Positions 50,717-63,146 are shown, counted from the first letter of the stretch. The stretch: DNA of 64,000 nucleotides from Gemmatales bacterium (GCA_026004675.1 BPJP01000004.1:248001-312000), one strand, 5' to 3'. Notes: generated from the letters alone by a model not told the origin. Made by a program: numbers and translations.

Positions 50717-51097
50717 TCCGCGGCGAAAAGGGATCTTCCAAGGAAGTCATTAGGCGAACGGAGTTGAGGCATGGCGTCGGCCCGGTGAAGAATAACGGAT
50801 GCTTCACCGGAAGTCCGGCGATCCTTCAGGTTGCCGAGGTGGTGGAGCAGGCGTGCCACACGTCAGCCAAGCGTATTGTCGAGTCGGCAAGCACGTTCTC
50901 TGCATCAAGGGACGTCGTGCGCCCTGCGTACCAGGTCCGCGCCCACATGGACCCATCCATATTACTTTTGAAATCGTTCATCAACCGTTTGTTCCGATTC
51001 GCGTTTTAAGGCGAGGGGTGCAGCGACGCTCGCGGCGGTTCGCGTCAGCTGCCGGCCCTCGTCCGACCCTTTAACTTTGGGAAGGAGCAGCAAGACT
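50717..51097 (+). promoter_or_regulatory. rplL-rpoB intergenic region with hairpin
   Basis: A 381-base spacer in an otherwise tight operon. It holds a perfect 9-base stem, CCGGTGAAG (50782-50790) with CTTCACCGG (50802-50810), 11-base loop, no T run. An 81-codon open frame (50764-51009) has no recognisable homology. In E. coli this spacer contains an RNase III site and an attenuator that set the L12/beta ratio; the hairpin may play that part here. Inference only. Confidence 0.5.
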
Positions 51098-54000
51098 ATG
51101 CCCATCCCGGCTCAACGCACGATCCAACCGACCCAGGTCCGAAATTTCGGTCATCACGGCGATGCGCTCGAAGTGCCTGATTTGACCGAAGTGCAAACCC
51201 GATCGTACCAGCGCTTTTTGCAGCACGAAGTACCCCCGGAGAAACGTACTCCTACTGGGCTGGAAGGTGTTTTGCGCGAAATCTTCCCCATTGAAAGTTA
51301 CGACAAAACACTCAGCCTGGAATACATTCGTTACGAGTTGGGCAAACCTCGTTACGGTCCCGACGAATGCCGACAGTTGCGCGTCACTTACGGGAGGCCA
51401 TTTCGCGTTTGGCTCCGGCTCAACAAAGAGGAACCAGTCGAAGAAGAAGTCTATCTCGGCGATATGCCGATCATGATCGGCGGCGGCGAGTTCATCATCA
51501 ACGGTGCCGAACGAGTGGTCGTCAGCCAGCTGCACCGCTCGCCGGGTGTGGATTTCGTCGTCGAAACGGACGGCAGTGAACGGCGGATGCACAGTTGCCG
51601 AATTATCCCTGAGCGCGGCAGCTGGATCGAAATCAACGTGACCAAAAAAGATACGCTGGGCGTGCGCATCGATCAGAGCGGCAAATTCTCGGCGATGACG
51701 CTGCTCCGCGCCATGGATCCCGCTTATTCGACCGATGCCGATATCATTCGGGCATTTTGCCCGGTCGAAGTCGTAAAAGTCACTCCAGCTAACCGCTCGC
51801 GACTGGAAGGCGCCACAGCGGTGGGTGATGTGATCGACCCGCAAACTGGCGAAATCTATCTCGACAGCGGCGAAAAGTTCACCAAGGAGCATGTCGACAA
51901 GATTCTGGCCGCCGGACTCAAGGAAGTCGAAGTGCTCGGTCCTATGAAGGATCAGCTGATTATCGCTTCTCTTAAAGAAGACAGCACATCGACTCATGAG
52001 GAAGCGCTGTTGAAGATTTATCAGCGACTGCGCCCCGGCAATCCGCCGCAACTCGAAAAAGCCAAGGAACTCTTCCGGGAAAAATTCCAGGATCCGAATC
52101 GCTATCGCCTGGGCAAAGTCGGGCGGTTCCGCATCAACAGGAAATTCAACCAGAATATTCCGGAAACGGAAATGACGCTTCGGCCGCTCGACTTTTTGAA
52201 CGCCATCAAGTACATCCTGAGCCTGCGCGCCGGCGAAGGGAGCATCGACGATATCGACCACCTCGGCAACCGCCGCCTGCGCACCATCGATGAACTGGCA
52301 GCAGACGAGTTGCGCAAAGGTTTCCTGAAACTGCGGCGCACGGTCCAGGAACGAATGAGTATCCGCGATCAGGCGGAAATGACGCCTCGTACGTTGATCA
52401 ACCCCAAGAGCATCTCGGCGGCCATCGAATACTTCTTTGGCCGGGGAGAATTGAGTCAGGTGGTTGATCAGACGAACCCATTGTCGCAATTGACCCACGA
52501 ACGGCGGTTGAGTGCACTGGGGCCAGGCGGGTTGAACCGGAAACGTGCCGGCTTCGAAGTCCGCGACGTCCATATTTCGCATTATGGCCGCATCTGTCCC
52601 ATTGAGACGCCCGAAGGCACGAATATCGGCTTGATTTCCAGCCTGAGCATTTATGCCGGCGTCGATGAATACGGCTTTTTGATCACACCGTATCGCAAAG
52701 TTGAAAAACGCAAACTTCTCGATGAGTACGTCTGGCTGCGAGCCGATGAAGAAACCAATGCTTATCTGGCCCCAGCGGACGCACCGGTTGAAGACGGCAA
52801 GTTGGCTGCCGATAGGGTGATTGCGCGCCACCGGGGCGACTTCGGTTATGTACCAGCCGACCAGGTGCAGTACATCGACACGTCCCCGAAACAGATGGTT
52901 GGCGTTTCCGCCGGTTTGATCCCGTTTCTGGAGCATGACGACGCCAACCGGGCGCTCATGGGATCGAACATGCAGAGGCAAGCGGTGCCGTTGCTTGTTA
53001 CCGAACCGCCTCTCGTGGCGACGGGCCTGGAAAAAGACGTGGCCCGCAACAGCGGCATGGTCGTGCGGGCAGAACGAGCGGGCACGGTCACTTACGTCGA
53101 TGCCGAGCGAATCCGCATCGATGAGCGCGAATACGTGTTGCGGAAATTCGTCGGTCTCAACGAGCGAACCTGCCTGAACCAGAAACCGATTGTCAAGGTG
53201 GGGCAGAAGGTCAAAAAAGGCCAGATCATCGCCGATGGCGCGGCCTGTTACCAGGGGGAACTTGCGCTGGGACGCAACGTCCTCGTCGCTTTCATGTCGT
53301 GGGACGGGTATAACTTCGAAGACGCCATTATCATCAGCGAAAAACTGGTTAAAGAAGATACGTACACATCGATACACATCGAAGAATACGAAATAGAGAT
53401 TCGGGAGACCAAGTTGGGGAAAGAGGAATTCACCCGCGACATCCCCAACGTCTCCCCCAAGGCGCTGGCGAATCTGGACGAGAACGGGGTCGTCCGCATC
53501 GGCACATATGTTCGGCCGGGCGACATTCTCGTGGGCAAAGTCTCGCCGAAATCGAAAAGCGAGCTTACGCCCGAGGAAAAACTTTTGCACGCCATCTTCG
53601 GGCGGGCGGGCGAAGACGTCAAGAACGACAGCCTGGAAGTACCGTCCGGTATCGAAGGGATCGTCATCGATACGCAGCGGTTCAGCCGCCGCGCCAGCAT
53701 GAGCGAAGAGGAACGCAAAGCCTTCGATAAAGAATTTAAAGAACTAGAAAATCGCTACAACTCGGCGATTGCCCAACAGTTTCGGGCCATGGTGGCCGAG
53801 CTGCAATCCGTCCTTGACCGCAAGGAGATTCGTGATCCGGTCACCGGCAAGGCTCTCGCTGGCGACAAAGACGATCGCGTCGTTGTCGAGCAGGCTCTCA
53901 ATTTTGATATTAGCAAACTCGATATTCGCAGTCCCGAGCGTCAAAAACAATGCAAAGAGATTTTCGAACGCCATCACGAACGCATCCAGTTTTTGGCCGA

Positions 54001-54793
54001 GGAGAAAGAGCTGAAGCTCAACGCGATGAAACGCGGCGATGAGTTGCCAACCGGCGTGCAGCAGATGGTCAAGGTCTATGTGGCCACGAAACGTCAGATT
54101 TCCGTCGGCGACAAGATGGCCGGTCGGCACGGCAACAAAGGCGTGATTTCCAAGATCCTTCCCGAAGAAGATATGCCGTTTCTGGCGGATGGGACGCCCG
54201 TCGATATTCTGTTGAATCCTCTCGGCGTCCCAAGCCGCATGAACGTCGGCCAGATTCTCGAAACGCACCTGGGATGGGCGGCACAGAAGCTTAATTTCAA
54301 GGCGATCACTCCTGTTTTCGACGGTGCCAGCGAAGAGGAAATCCGCAGCTGCCTCCGCGAGGCCGGCATTCCCGAAAGCGGCAAAACCTATCTCTACGAT
54401 GGCCGAACCGGCGAGCGCTTCGAACAGCCCGTAACCGTCGGCTACATCTACATGATGAAGTTGCATCACCTTGTCGACGACAAGGTCCACGCGCGGGCAA
54501 CCGGACCGTATTCCTTGATCACCCAGCAACCACTGGGCGGCAAGGCGCGTTTCGGCGGCCAGCGCTTCGGCGAAATGGAAGTCTGGGCTCTTGAAGCCTA
54601 CGGCGCCGCCTACGTGTTGCAGGAACTTCTGACAGTCAAATCGGACGACGTCGAAGGACGTACCAAGATCTATGAGTCCATGGTCAAAGGTGAAAACACC
54701 CTCGAAGCGGGTACGCCGGCCAGCTTCGATGTCTTGACCAACGAGATTCGCGGCTTGGCTTTGAACATGCAACTGGAAAAGAAACACATATAG
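51098..54793 (+). CDS. rpoB: DNA-directed RNA polymerase subunit beta
   Basis: A 1231-residue beta subunit. Conserved blocks include the rifampicin-pocket region [31 protein letters not shown] (begins near 52441), [14 protein letters not shown], the active-centre [13 protein letters not shown] and the C-terminal [22 protein letters not shown]. Rif-region residues look wild type (D-Q-T-N-P-L-S, T-H-E-R-R-L). ATG 51098 is preceded by GGAAGGAG. The mid-protein lineage-specific insertions are modest. Confidence 0.99.
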   Translation: MPIPAQRTIQPTQVRNFGHHGDALEVPDLTEVQTRSYQRFLQHEVPPEKRTPTGLEGVLREIFPIESYDKTLSLEYIRYELGKPRYGPDECRQLRVTYGRPFRVWLRLNKEEPVEEEVYLGDMPIMIGGGEFIINGAERVVVSQLHRSPGVDFVVETDGSERRMHSCRIIPERGSWIEINVTKKDTLGVRIDQSGKFSAMTLLRAMDPAYSTDADIIRAFCPVEVVKVTPANRSRLEGATAVGDVIDPQTGEIYLDSGEKFTKEHVDKILAAGLKEVEVLGPMKDQLIIASLKEDSTSTHEEALLKIYQRLRPGNPPQLEKAKELFREKFQDPNRYRLGKVGRFRINRKFNQNIPETEMTLRPLDFLNAIKYILSLRAGEGSIDDIDHLGNRRLRTIDELAADELRKGFLKLRRTVQERMSIRDQAEMTPRTLINPKSISAAIEYFFGRGELSQVVDQTNPLSQLTHERRLSALGPGGLNRKRAGFEVRDVHISHYGRICPIETPEGTNIGLISSLSIYAGVDEYGFLITPYRKVEKRKLLDEYVWLRADEETNAYLAPADAPVEDGKLAADRVIARHRGDFGYVPADQVQYIDTSPKQMVGVSAGLIPFLEHDDANRALMGSNMQRQAVPLLVTEPPLVATGLEKDVARNSGMVVRAERAGTVTYVDAERIRIDEREYVLRKFVGLNERTCLNQKPIVKVGQKVKKGQIIADGAACYQGELALGRNVLVAFMSWDGYNFEDAIIISEKLVKEDTYTSIHIEEYEIEIRETKLGKEEFTRDIPNVSPKALANLDENGVVRIGTYVRPGDILVGKVSPKSKSELTPEEKLLHAIFGRAGEDVKNDSLEVPSGIEGIVIDTQRFSRRASMSEEERKAFDKEFKELENRYNSAIAQQFRAMVAELQSVLDRKEIRDPVTGKALAGDKDDRVVVEQALNFDISKLDIRSPERQKQCKEIFERHHERIQFLAEEKELKLNAMKRGDELPTGVQQMVKVYVATKRQISVGDKMAGRHGNKGVISKILPEEDMPFLADGTPVDILLNPLGVPSRMNVGQILETHLGWAAQKLNFKAITPVFDGASEEEIRSCLREAGIPESGKTYLYDGRTGERFEQPVTVGYIYMMKLHHLVDDKVHARATGPYSLITQQPLGGKARFGGQRFGEMEVWALEAYGAAYVLQELLTVKSDDVEGRTKIYESMVKGENTLEAGTPASFDVLTNEIRGLALNMQLEKKHI

Positions 54794-54906
54794 GCGGCGC
54801 AGGTTCCTTTGCCGGTCGTGCGGCGGCTGGCAGAGGAGCCATGCCGATGCCAATCGGCAACCGAGTTCGTTTGGGCATCCCGACTCCTGCCAATGGAGGC
54901 ATTCAT

Positions 54907-57900
54907 ATGAGTACAGGCGGCGAAACCAGTTACGATCGCATTAACGACTATGGGGCGGTACGCATCAGCCTCGCCAGTCCCCACGACATCCGCAGCTGGT
55001 CGTTCGGCGAAGTCAAGAAGCCGGAAACGATCAACTACCGCACGTATCGGCCGGAGAAAGACGGCTTGTTTTGCGAGCGCATCTTCGGTCCGGAAAAAGA
55101 CTGGGAATGCTCCTGCGGGAAATACCGCGGCATGAAGTACAAAGGCATGGTTTGCGACCGGTGCGGCGTGAAGGTGACGCACAGCCGCGTCCGCCGCAAA
55201 CGCATGGGGCACATCGAGCTGGCCGCCCCCGTCGTCCACATTTGGTTTTTCAAAGCCATGCCCAGCCGCCTGGGCACCCTTCTCGACATGAAGACCACCA
55301 GCCTGGAAAAGATCATCTATTTCCAGGAATACGTTGTCGTCAATCCGGGTGATACCCCGCTCAAGGAACGCCAGCTCCTTACGGAAGAAGAGTTCAAAAA
55401 AGCACGCGAAGCGTACGGCAACAGCTTCCATGCCAATATGGGCGCCGAGGCCATTAAAGAATTGCTGGAACAACTGGACCTCGTCGAGTTGTCCAAACAG
55501 CTTCGGGAAGAACTGCAGGAACTGGGCAAAAAAGAAAAACCATCGAAACAAAAACAACGTGACATCACCAAGCGTCTCAAGGTCGTCGAAGCGTTGCGTG
55601 ACAGCGGGCTGGGCGGACCGCAAAACAAACCCGAATGGATGGTTCTCGAGTGCATCCCGGTCATCCCGCCCGATTTGCGCCCGCTGGTGTTGCTCGATTC
55701 GGGTAATTTCGCGACCAGCGACCTCAACGACCTCTATCGCCGAATCATCAACCGCAACAACCGCCTGAAGAAATTAGTCGACCTCAACGCGCCGGAAGTC
55801 ATCATCCGCAACGAAAAGCGGATGCTGCAGCAGTCGGTGGACGCGTTGTTCGACAACAATCGCTGCAAGCGTCCCGTTTTAGGCTCGAGTAACCGGCCCC
55901 TGAAGTCGCTGACCGACATGATCAAGGGCAAACAGGGGCGTTTTCGCGAAAACCTCCTGGGCAAGCGGGTCGATTATTCGGCGCGGTCCGTGATCGTTGT
56001 CGGACCCGAATTGAAGCTGCACCAATGCGGTATGCCGAAGAAGATCGCCCTGGAACTCTTTCAGCCTTTCATCATTCGCCGCCTCAAGGAGCTGGGGCAC
56101 GCCGACACGATCAAATCGGCCAAAAAGATGTTGGAACGCAAGGATGAGCAAGTGTGGGACATCCTCGAAGAAGTGATCCGGAACCATCCAGTGTTGCTCA
56201 ACCGGGCGCCGACGCTGCACCGCATGGGCATCCAGGCTTTCGAGCCGGTCTTGATCGAAGGCAATGCCATCCGCATCCATCCTTTGGTATGCAAAGGTTT
56301 CAATGCCGACTTCGACGGGGACCAGATGGCGGTGCATTTGCCGTTGTCGATCGAAGCGCAGGTCGAAGCGACGGTGCTGATGATGTCGACGAACAACATT
56401 TTCAGCCCGGCGAATGGCCAGCCGATCATCAGCCCCAGCCAAGACATCGTCATGGGGTGTTACTACCTGACGGCGACGCGAGGCGACCCTTCAGAGGAGG
56501 TGGAACCAGGCGATGGCAAGGTGTTTGCCAGTCCTTCGGAAGTGTTTCTGGCTTATGCCGAAGGGAAGGTCGGCGTGCATGCCCGCATCAAGGTGAAATT
56601 GCCTCGCGGCAAGCGCGTCATCGGCGAAGTGCGCGTCGAAAACCGTATTCGCGTCGAAGAAGTGCAGCGGACTCCGAATCTGCTGGTGAGCACGACGGTC
56701 GGTCGGGTGCTGTTCAACGATATCCTTGATCCGCGCATGGCATTCTACGATTTGCCGATGACGGGCAAGAACCTGAGCAAGATCATTGCTGACTGCTACG
56801 AAGAACTTGGCCGCCGCCATACCATCGACTTGTTGGACCGGATGAAAGACTTGGGCTTCCGGGAATCGACACGCAGCGGGCTGAGTTTCGCTACCGATGA
56901 CCTGCGGACTCCAGGCAACAAGGAACAGGTGATCCGCGATGCCGAAAAAGAGGTGGAAAAGATCCAGAAGCAATACCAGCGAGGCATCATCACGGAAGGG
57001 GAACGTTACAACAAGGTGATCGACTTGTGGACGCACGTTCGTGACGAGATCACCAAGCAGATGATGCACGACTTGGCGAATGATCGGCGTGACGGCAAGC
57101 CGTACTTGAACCCGATTTACTTGATGGCGCATTCGGGGGCGCGTGGCGGTATCGAGCAGATTCGCCAACTTGCTGGCATGCGTGGTTTGATGGCCAAGCC
57201 ATCGGGGCAGATCATCGAAACTCCCATCAAGGCCAACTTCCGCGAGGGGCTGTCGGTGCTGGAGTATTTCAGTTCGACGCACGGCGCCCGCAAAGGTCTG
57301 GCAGATACGGCGCTGAAGACGGCAGACTCCGGCTACCTGACACGGAAGCTGGCGGACGTGGCGCAAAACGTCGTGATCACGATGCACGACTGTGGTACGA
57401 CGCAAGGCATCAGCAAAGGAGTCATCTACAAAGGTGAAGAGATCGAGCGTTCGTTGAGCGAATCGATTTATGGTCGGGTCAGCCGAAACAACATCACCAC
57501 CATTACCGGCGAGGTCATCGTGCGCGAGAACGAGATGATTACGCGCGAGATGGCCCGGAAGATCGAACAGCTCGGTGTCGACAAGATTCTGGTGCGCAGC
57601 CCGATGACTTGCCAGGCGCCCCTTGGCGTTTGCCGTCTGTGCTACGGCATGGACCTTGCGACCGGCAACCTGGTCGAAGAAGGGATGGCAGTGGGCATCA
57701 TTGCCGCCCAATCGATCGGCGAACCGGGTACGCAACTGACGATGCGAACCTTCCATATCGGCGGCACCGTCAAACGGGTTGTCGAGGAAAGCGAAATCAA
57801 AGCCAAACGTGCCGGGACCGTGAAGCTGGAGCGCATCAACGCCGTGGTCAACGACCAGGGCGAACGCGTTGCTCTGACGCGCAATGGCGAGTTGATCATC

Positions 57901-59235
57901 ATGGGACCTCGGGAACGTATCTATGAATCGTATTCGGTTCCCAACGGTGCGATCCTGATGGTGAACGATGGCGACGAAGTGCAGCCCGGCCAGCTTCTGT
58001 GCAAGTGGGACCCGCATCGAATCCCGATTCTGGCAGAAGTGGGCGGCCGGATTCGTTTCGATGAAATCATCGAAGGGGAAACGCTGCGCAAAGAGAAGGA
58101 TGCCGGCGGCGCGGAACGCTGGGTCATCATGGAGCATAAAGGCGATCTGCACCCGCAGGTGATCATCGAGGATGACCGCGGCCAGAACTTGGCGTTCTAC
58201 TACATTCCAGAAAAAGCGCACCTCGAGGTGCGCGAAGGGCAAATCGTCACGGCTGGATCGCTGCTGGCGAAGACGCCGCGCGAAGTCGCCGGAACGCAGG
58301 ACATTACCGGCGGTCTGCCGCGCGTGACCGAAATCTTCGAAGCCCGTAAACCGCGCGAACCCGCCATCATGGCAGAAATATCGGGGATTGTGCGGCTGGG
58401 TGAGAAACGCCGAGGCAAACGCTCGATCCTCATCCAACCGACCGACGAAAGCGGCAACCCGATGGGAGCCGAGCACGAGCACCTGGTTCCTCACGGCAAA
58501 CATTTGCGCGTGCACACCGGCGACTACGTCAAAAAAGGCGAACCACTCGTCGAAGGACCGCTCGTGCCGCACGATATCCTTCGCATCAGCGGCGTGGAAG
58601 CGGTGCAGCAATACCTGGTGCGCGAAGTACAAAGCGTTTATCGCAGCCAGCGCGTCGATATCGACGACAAACATATCGAAATCATCATCGCGCAAATGCT
58701 GCGCAAAGTGCGCGTGGACTGCGCGGGGGATACGGGACTGCTTCCCGATACGATCATCGACAAGTTCAAGTTCCGCGAGTACAACGATCGCCTGAAACAA
58801 TGCGTCAAGATCAAAGACCCCGGTGACTCGAAGTTTGAAGAAGGCAAGATCGTGAGCAAGCAGGCGTTCGAGGAAGAGCGCGAACGGCTGGAATTGGAAG
58901 GGAAAAAGTTACCAACATTCTGCCTGCCGAAGCCGGCCAAAGGCAGCATCCAGCTCCTGGGGATCACCAAGGCAGCGGTTCAATCCGACAGCTTCATTTC
59001 CGCTGCCAGTTTCCAGGAAACGACCAAAGTGCTCACCGAAGCCGCATTGGCCGGCAAAGTGGATCGCCTCGTGGGACTGAAGGAGAACGTCATCCTCGGG
59101 CACTTGATCCCAGCGGGAACGGGCTTCCACATGCACCAGGAAGCGGAAGTGCGGATTCATCCCAGCATCCTCGAGGAGCCCAGCTCCGCCGGACAACCAG
59201 CTTCGCCGTTTGAGCCGGTTACGTCGGCAGAATAA
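54907..59235 (+). CDS. rpoC: DNA-directed RNA polymerase subunit beta-prime
   Basis: A 1442-residue catalytic subunit. The first zinc site [13 protein letters not shown]...CDRCG lies near residues 68-90, the magnesium-binding [13 protein letters not shown] near 467, and the second zinc site [13 protein letters not shown] near 900. ATG 54907 has GGAGG seven bases upstream; an in-frame ATG at 54841 also has a purine-rich site, but the family N-terminus ([17 protein letters not shown]) supports 54907. Confidence 0.98.
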   Translation: MSTGGETSYDRINDYGAVRISLASPHDIRSWSFGEVKKPETINYRTYRPEKDGLFCERIFGPEKDWECSCGKYRGMKYKGMVCDRCGVKVTHSRVRRKRMGHIELAAPVVHIWFFKAMPSRLGTLLDMKTTSLEKIIYFQEYVVVNPGDTPLKERQLLTEEEFKKAREAYGNSFHANMGAEAIKELLEQLDLVELSKQLREELQELGKKEKPSKQKQRDITKRLKVVEALRDSGLGGPQNKPEWMVLECIPVIPPDLRPLVLLDSGNFATSDLNDLYRRIINRNNRLKKLVDLNAPEVIIRNEKRMLQQSVDALFDNNRCKRPVLGSSNRPLKSLTDMIKGKQGRFRENLLGKRVDYSARSVIVVGPELKLHQCGMPKKIALELFQPFIIRRLKELGHADTIKSAKKMLERKDEQVWDILEEVIRNHPVLLNRAPTLHRMGIQAFEPVLIEGNAIRIHPLVCKGFNADFDGDQMAVHLPLSIEAQVEATVLMMSTNNIFSPANGQPIISPSQDIVMGCYYLTATRGDPSEEVEPGDGKVFASPSEVFLAYAEGKVGVHARIKVKLPRGKRVIGEVRVENRIRVEEVQRTPNLLVSTTVGRVLFNDILDPRMAFYDLPMTGKNLSKIIADCYEELGRRHTIDLLDRMKDLGFRESTRSGLSFATDDLRTPGNKEQVIRDAEKEVEKIQKQYQRGIITEGERYNKVIDLWTHVRDEITKQMMHDLANDRRDGKPYLNPIYLMAHSGARGGIEQIRQLAGMRGLMAKPSGQIIETPIKANFREGLSVLEYFSSTHGARKGLADTALKTADSGYLTRKLADVAQNVVITMHDCGTTQGISKGVIYKGEEIERSLSESIYGRVSRNNITTITGEVIVRENEMITREMARKIEQLGVDKILVRSPMTCQAPLGVCRLCYGMDLATGNLVEEGMAVGIIAAQSIGEPGTQLTMRTFHIGGTVKRVVEESEIKAKRAGTVKLERINAVVNDQGERVALTRNGELIIMGPRERIYESYSVPNGAILMVNDGDEVQPGQLLCKWDPHRIPILAEVGGRIRFDEIIEGETLRKEKDAGGAERWVIMEHKGDLHPQVIIEDDRGQNLAFYYIPEKAHLEVREGQIVTAGSLLAKTPREVAGTQDITGGLPRVTEIFEARKPREPAIMAEISGIVRLGEKRRGKRSILIQPTDESGNPMGAEHEHLVPHGKHLRVHTGDYVKKGEPLVEGPLVPHDILRISGVEAVQQYLVREVQSVYRSQRVDIDDKHIEIIIAQMLRKVRVDCAGDTGLLPDTIIDKFKFREYNDRLKQCVKIKDPGDSKFEEGKIVSKQAFEEERERLELEGKKLPTFCLPKPAKGSIQLLGITKAAVQSDSFISAASFQETTKVLTEAALAGKVDRLVGLKENVILGHLIPAGTGFHMHQEAEVRIHPSILEEPSSAGQPASPFEPVTSAE

Positions 59236-59328
59236 AGACTTGACCAGGCAGCGAGGGAAGAATAGCGTAATGTTTTTAACCGACAGCGAAGCGCTCGGCA
59301 AATCGCCGGGCGCTCAATGGAGTTTGTT

Positions 59329-59703
59329 ATGCCGACCATCAACCAGTTAGTCCGAAAGCCGCGGCAACAACAATATCGCAAACCGAAACATCCGGCCCTG
59401 CACGGCTGCCCGCAGAAGCGGGGAGTCTGTTTGCAAGTCAAAACCATGACGCCGAAAAAGCCGAACTCCGCGCTCCGAAAGGTGGCGCGTGTCCGACTTT
59501 CCAACGGCGTGGAAGTCACTGCCTATATCCCTGGCGAAGGACATAACTTGCAAGAACACTCCATCGTTCTCGTCCGCGGCGGGCGCGTTCGCGATCTGCC
59601 GGGAGTTCGCTATCACATCATTCGCGGCGTTCTCGATACCCAGGGAGTCGCCGACCGGAAACAGGCACGTTCGAAATACGGTGCCAAACGAAGCAACAAG
59701 TAG
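59329..59703 (+). CDS. rpsL: 30S ribosomal protein S12
   Basis: A 124-residue S12 from [10 protein letters not shown]. Decoding-centre loops [18 protein letters not shown] and [11 protein letters not shown] are present, with Lys at the classic streptomycin positions. Follows rpoC by 93 bases. Confidence 0.98.
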   Translation: MPTINQLVRKPRQQQYRKPKHPALHGCPQKRGVCLQVKTMTPKKPNSALRKVARVRLSNGVEVTAYIPGEGHNLQEHSIVLVRGGRVRDLPGVRYHIIRGVLDTQGVADRKQARSKYGAKRSNK

Positions 59704-59895
59704 GGAACGCGTCATGTCCCCGAGCAATCCCGGCGGCAAATGCAAGCGATGAAGTCATGAAAGAAAAACGGTTTCCAGACCGCTTGGCAGCTTTTATTCC
59801 CGTGGGGTGTTTATCGGATCATCCGATCATTCCCCTGCGCCGACGATTTCTTTTTTCTTCACTCTTATTTCCATACAACGGAAGGAAACCAATCA

Positions 59896-60135
59896 ATGAT
59901 GGAACTTCAAGTCGTCATCGATTTCGATTGTTGTGTTTGTACGAATGCAATCAGTGCTACTTTGAAATGCGAAGGAGTGGGGTTGCTGGCTGGACCGAGA
60001 ACAGTAGCCAGCGTCAACATAACATGTCCTCATTGCGAGGCAGTCAATCAAGTGTGTTTTGAACCGACCGGCATTGTTCGCCGTGTTACTCCGTGTTATT
60101 CTTCTTGTTGTATCCTGGAGCCATCGGTCAACTAA
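59896..60135 (+). CDS. Small Cys-rich (zinc-ribbon-like) protein between rpsL and rpsG
   Basis: A 79-residue protein with GGAAGGAA eight bases before two consecutive ATGs (59896, 59899). It contains paired cysteines CCVC, C, CPHC, C and a second cluster C-SSCC near the end, spaced as in two zinc fingers or a rubredoxin-like knuckle. Positioned in the ribosomal protein operon, 20 bases before the rpsG start. I do not recognise a family. It could be a ribosome-associated or regulatory zinc protein; the supporting facts are the clean ribosome site, the plausible composition and the position. Confidence 0.6.
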   Translation: MMELQVVIDFDCCVCTNAISATLKCEGVGLLAGPRTVASVNITCPHCEAVNQVCFEPTGIVRRVTPCYSSCCILEPSVN

Positions 60136-60155
60136 AAGCAACGAGAGGCGTTCTC

Positions 60156-60629
60156 ATGGCCCGAAAACGTACCGCTAGCGAACAGACCCTGAAACCTGAC
60201 CCACGCTACCACTCGAAACTGGCAAGCAAGTTCATCAATTGTTTGATGCTCGACGGAAAAAAAGCGACCGCTCAGCGCATCTTCTACAATGCGCTCGATC
60301 AAATCAAAAAGCGCATGCCGGAGAGCGAACCGATCGAGGTGTTCACGCAGGCGGTCGAAAACGTCAAACCGACGGTTGAAGTCCGTTCGAAACGGGTTGG
60401 CGGTGCGACCTATCAGGTGCCGATGCAAGTCAATCGAGTCCGCCAACAGAGCCTCGCGATCCGCTGGATTATCGGTGCGGCGCGAGGAAAATCCGGTCGG
60501 CCCATGTACCTGCGCCTTGCCGATGAACTTTTGGCGGCATATCGCCGAGAAGGCGAAGCCATGACCAAGCGCGAAAACACGATCAAAATGGCGGAATCGA
60601 ATAAAGCATTCGCTCACTTCGCCTGGTAA
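60156..60629 (+). CDS. rpsG: 30S ribosomal protein S7
   Basis: A 157-residue S7 from [10 protein letters not shown]. Contains [34 protein letters not shown] and [23 protein letters not shown]. fusA, normally next in the str operon, is absent. Confidence 0.97.
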   Translation: MARKRTASEQTLKPDPRYHSKLASKFINCLMLDGKKATAQRIFYNALDQIKKRMPESEPIEVFTQAVENVKPTVEVRSKRVGGATYQVPMQVNRVRQQSLAIRWIIGAARGKSGRPMYLRLADELLAAYRREGEAMTKRENTIKMAESNKAFAHFAW

Positions 60630-60825
60630 ACGTTTTCTCCGACCGTCGCTCGATGTCCCGACGCTTCAAGCAGCGTCGCGGTCTTCGTCCGCGCCCAAGC
60701 GACGGCGATACTATCCACTCGCGACTTCACCTCGTAAGTTTCTATTATCAGCTAGTTGAAAGCAGGCAGGATCCATTCGGTCGATTGCCTCCATTGTGGA
60801 GAGATTGCGCGAAAGCGGCAGGAAA

Positions 60826-61833
60826 ATGGCATCGGCATTTTTCGAGTTTCTCGCATCGGCGAGCATCATCGTCATCGCTGGTACTTTCTTGACCCGTTAT
60901 GCCGATGCCATTGCGGAGTTGACCAAACTGGGGCGGTTGCTGGTAGGCAGTATTTTCCTGGCGTCAGCGACATCGCTGCCGGAATTGTCTGTGGATGTCA
61001 GCGCCGCTCGGCAGGGGTTGCCGGATTTGGCCGTCGGCGACTTGATGGGCAGCAGCTTGATCAATCTCTTGATTCTGGGTTTATTGGATTTGAGTCATCA
61101 GGCAAAAGGGCGGATGCTGTCGCGGCAATCGGCAGCCCATGCACTGTCGGCGACCATGAGCATGGTGCTGGCAGCGCTGGCCGGGATCGCCATCGTGTCG
61201 CGCATTCCCTTTCATGTCGCCGGCATCGGCGCCGGCTCGATCGCCCTTGCGGTGGTCTATGTGCTTGGCCTTCGTATTGTTTATTACGACCAGCGGTATT
61301 CGTCGCCGCACCCCGAAGAGACCGAATCGGCCGATTTGATGCCGACTGTCCAGGAGACGCTCACCTTGCCGCGAGCGATCATCGGTTATTGCATAGCAGC
61401 GCTGGTGATTATTCTGGCCGCACCTTATGTTGCCGAGTCGGCGGGCGAGTTGGCGGACCGAAGCGGTTTAGGCGGCACGTTCGTGGGTACGACACTGGTC
61501 GCGTTATCGACGTCGCTTCCGGAACTCGTTACCACGTTTGCCGCTGTCCGATTGGGGGCGTTCGATCTGGCGTTGGGTAACATTTTCGGCAGCAACTCGT
61601 TCAATATGGTGCTGCTGCTGCCTGTCGACATGGCCTATTCTGGTTCTCTCTTGGCGAGCGTTTCTCCGACGCACGCTGTCACTTGTTTGTCTGCGATCCT
61701 GATCACATGTGTGGCAGTGATGGGACAACTGTACCATGCGGAAAAGCGACTTCGCTTTGTCGAACCGGACGCTGCCCTGATCATCCTTTTGGTATTGTCC
61801 GCACTCGGTCTGGTTTATTTTCTCAGGTCATAG
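60826..61833 (+). CDS. Sodium/calcium exchanger family membrane antiporter
   Basis: A 335-residue, ten-helix CaCA family exchanger. The two inverted alpha-repeats carry the ion-binding signatures ATSLPELSVDVSA and STSLPELVTTFAA, each followed by GDLMGSSLINLL or GNIFGSNSFNMV. Start is not settled: ATG 60826 has AGGAA too close; GTG 60796 is an alternative. It follows rpsG by about 196 bases with no clear terminator seen. Confidence 0.88.
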   Translation: MASAFFEFLASASIIVIAGTFLTRYADAIAELTKLGRLLVGSIFLASATSLPELSVDVSAARQGLPDLAVGDLMGSSLINLLILGLLDLSHQAKGRMLSRQSAAHALSATMSMVLAALAGIAIVSRIPFHVAGIGAGSIALAVVYVLGLRIVYYDQRYSSPHPEETESADLMPTVQETLTLPRAIIGYCIAALVIILAAPYVAESAGELADRSGLGGTFVGTTLVALSTSLPELVTTFAAVRLGAFDLALGNIFGSNSFNMVLLLPVDMAYSGSLLASVSPTHAVTCLSAILITCVAVMGQLYHAEKRLRFVEPDAALIILLVLSALGLVYFLRS

Positions 61834-61859
61834 AGCACGAACGATGTGGAGATGCCACC

Positions 61860-62960
61860 GTGAAATGGTCGTGGAAGATTGGTGAAGTCGCCGGTATCGG
61901 CATTTATGTCCATGCGACTTTTGTCATCCTGATTGCCTGGCTGGCAATGAGCCACTGGCTTGCGGAAAGAAACGTGGCCATGGTGCTGGCAGGCGTCGGA
62001 TTCATTTTGGCCTTGTTCGGCTGCGTACTGCTGCACGAATTGGGCCACGCTCTGGCAGCGAAACGTTACGGCATCAAAACGCGGGACATCACTCTGCTGC
62101 CAATCGGCGGACTGGCTCGCCTGGAACGAATGCCCGATGATCCCAAACAGGAATTGGTCGTCGCCCTTGCCGGACCCGCCGTGAACGTTGTCATCGCCGC
62201 TGTTCTCGCAGTCGTGATGTCGCTGACCAGCACCTTCGTTCCCGCGGAAAACGTGGGAATCGTCGAAGGGCCGTTTCTACAACGATTATTGACAGTCAAT
62301 ATCATATTAGTGTTGTTCAATTTGCTTCCCGCCTTTCCGATGGATGGCGGACGAGTCCTTCGCGCGTTGCTCGCCATGCGCATGGAATACACGACGGCGA
62401 CCCATGTGGCAGCGAGCATTGGCCAGGCGATGGCCTTTCTCTTCGGGATGATCGGATTGTTTTTCAATCCATTTTTGCTGTTTATAGCGTTGTTTGTTTG
62501 GATCGGCGCCGCCCAGGAAGCCAGCATGGTTCAAATGAAGACAGCCCTTGGCGGCATTCCTGTCAGCCGAGCCATGCTTACCGATTTCAAAACAGTGTCG
62601 CCGCATGACTCGCTGCGTGACGTCATCGAGTTGACGCTGACGGGTTCGCAAAAGGACTTTCCAGTCGTGGAAAATGGCAAAGTAGTCGGCATCCTGACAC
62701 AAGGAGACTTGCTGGCAGCTCTGGCACGAAGAGGTTCGGACGTTCCGGTCGCAGAAGTGATGCAGCGCGATGTGCATAGTGCTGATTCTCACGACATGCT
62801 CGAAAACGTATTGGCCGAACTCGAACACGACAAATGCCACACGCTTCCAGTGATCCATAACGGGGAGCTTGTCGGCCTGATGACAATGGATAATGTTGGG
62901 GAGTTCTTGCGCATCCAGGCCGCATTGGAAAGCCGTAAGACACGAAAAGAATTGGTCTGA
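61860..62960 (+). CDS. Site-2 protease family zinc metalloprotease with CBS pair
   Basis: A 366-residue membrane protease (M50B, SpoIVFB-like). The zinc motif HELGH is at residues about 60-64 (LLHELGHALAAKRYG) and the third ligand Asp in LPAFPMDGGRVLRAL. After five or six helices, residues about 235-360 form two CBS domains (VSPHDSLRDVIELTL, HDMLENVLAELEHDKCHTLP) that may bind adenine nucleotides. The GTG at 61860 has GGAG nine bases upstream. Substrates of relatives are membrane-bound transcription regulators or anti-sigma factors. It follows the antiporter by 26 bases. Confidence 0.9.
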   Translation: MKWSWKIGEVAGIGIYVHATFVILIAWLAMSHWLAERNVAMVLAGVGFILALFGCVLLHELGHALAAKRYGIKTRDITLLPIGGLARLERMPDDPKQELVVALAGPAVNVVIAAVLAVVMSLTSTFVPAENVGIVEGPFLQRLLTVNIILVLFNLLPAFPMDGGRVLRALLAMRMEYTTATHVAASIGQAMAFLFGMIGLFFNPFLLFIALFVWIGAAQEASMVQMKTALGGIPVSRAMLTDFKTVSPHDSLRDVIELTLTGSQKDFPVVENGKVVGILTQGDLLAALARRGSDVPVAEVMQRDVHSADSHDMLENVLAELEHDKCHTLPVIHNGELVGLMTMDNVGEFLRIQAALESRKTRKELV

Positions 62961-63091
62961 CGGAGCAGCCTTCCAGCGCAAAAGGCCGTGATGATGCAAA
63001 CCCGCGATGCTCTGGGACATTTCGGTGCGCGCGAGGGCGCAGTTGGGAGTATTGAGGAAAAAACCAACTAAATTATCTAGCTTATCCTGTT

Positions 63092-63109
63092 CACCGTCAA
63101 CTAACGGTG
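63092..63109. repeat. Dispersed palindrome family A, copy 4
   Basis: CACCGTCAACTAACGGTG, the exact reverse complement of positions 31662-31679. Confidence 0.75.
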
Positions 63110-63146
63110 TTTTCAGCGAGCATCGTAGCGTCAGCGCGACGAGCGA

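Noticed and set aside
50764..51009. 81-codon open frame before rpoB
   Set aside because: No recognisable family, weak start context; the region is better read as a leader with a hairpin.
51071..53590. Long open frame (839 codons) on the minus strand opposite rpoB
   Set aside because: Antisense shadow of a high-GC, codon-biased gene; no ribosome site, no recognisable family, and rpoB on the other strand is certain.
56491..58800. Long open frame (769 codons) opposite rpoC
   Set aside because: Same reasoning; sequence is low in hydrophobic cores typical of real proteins and mirrors rpoC codons.
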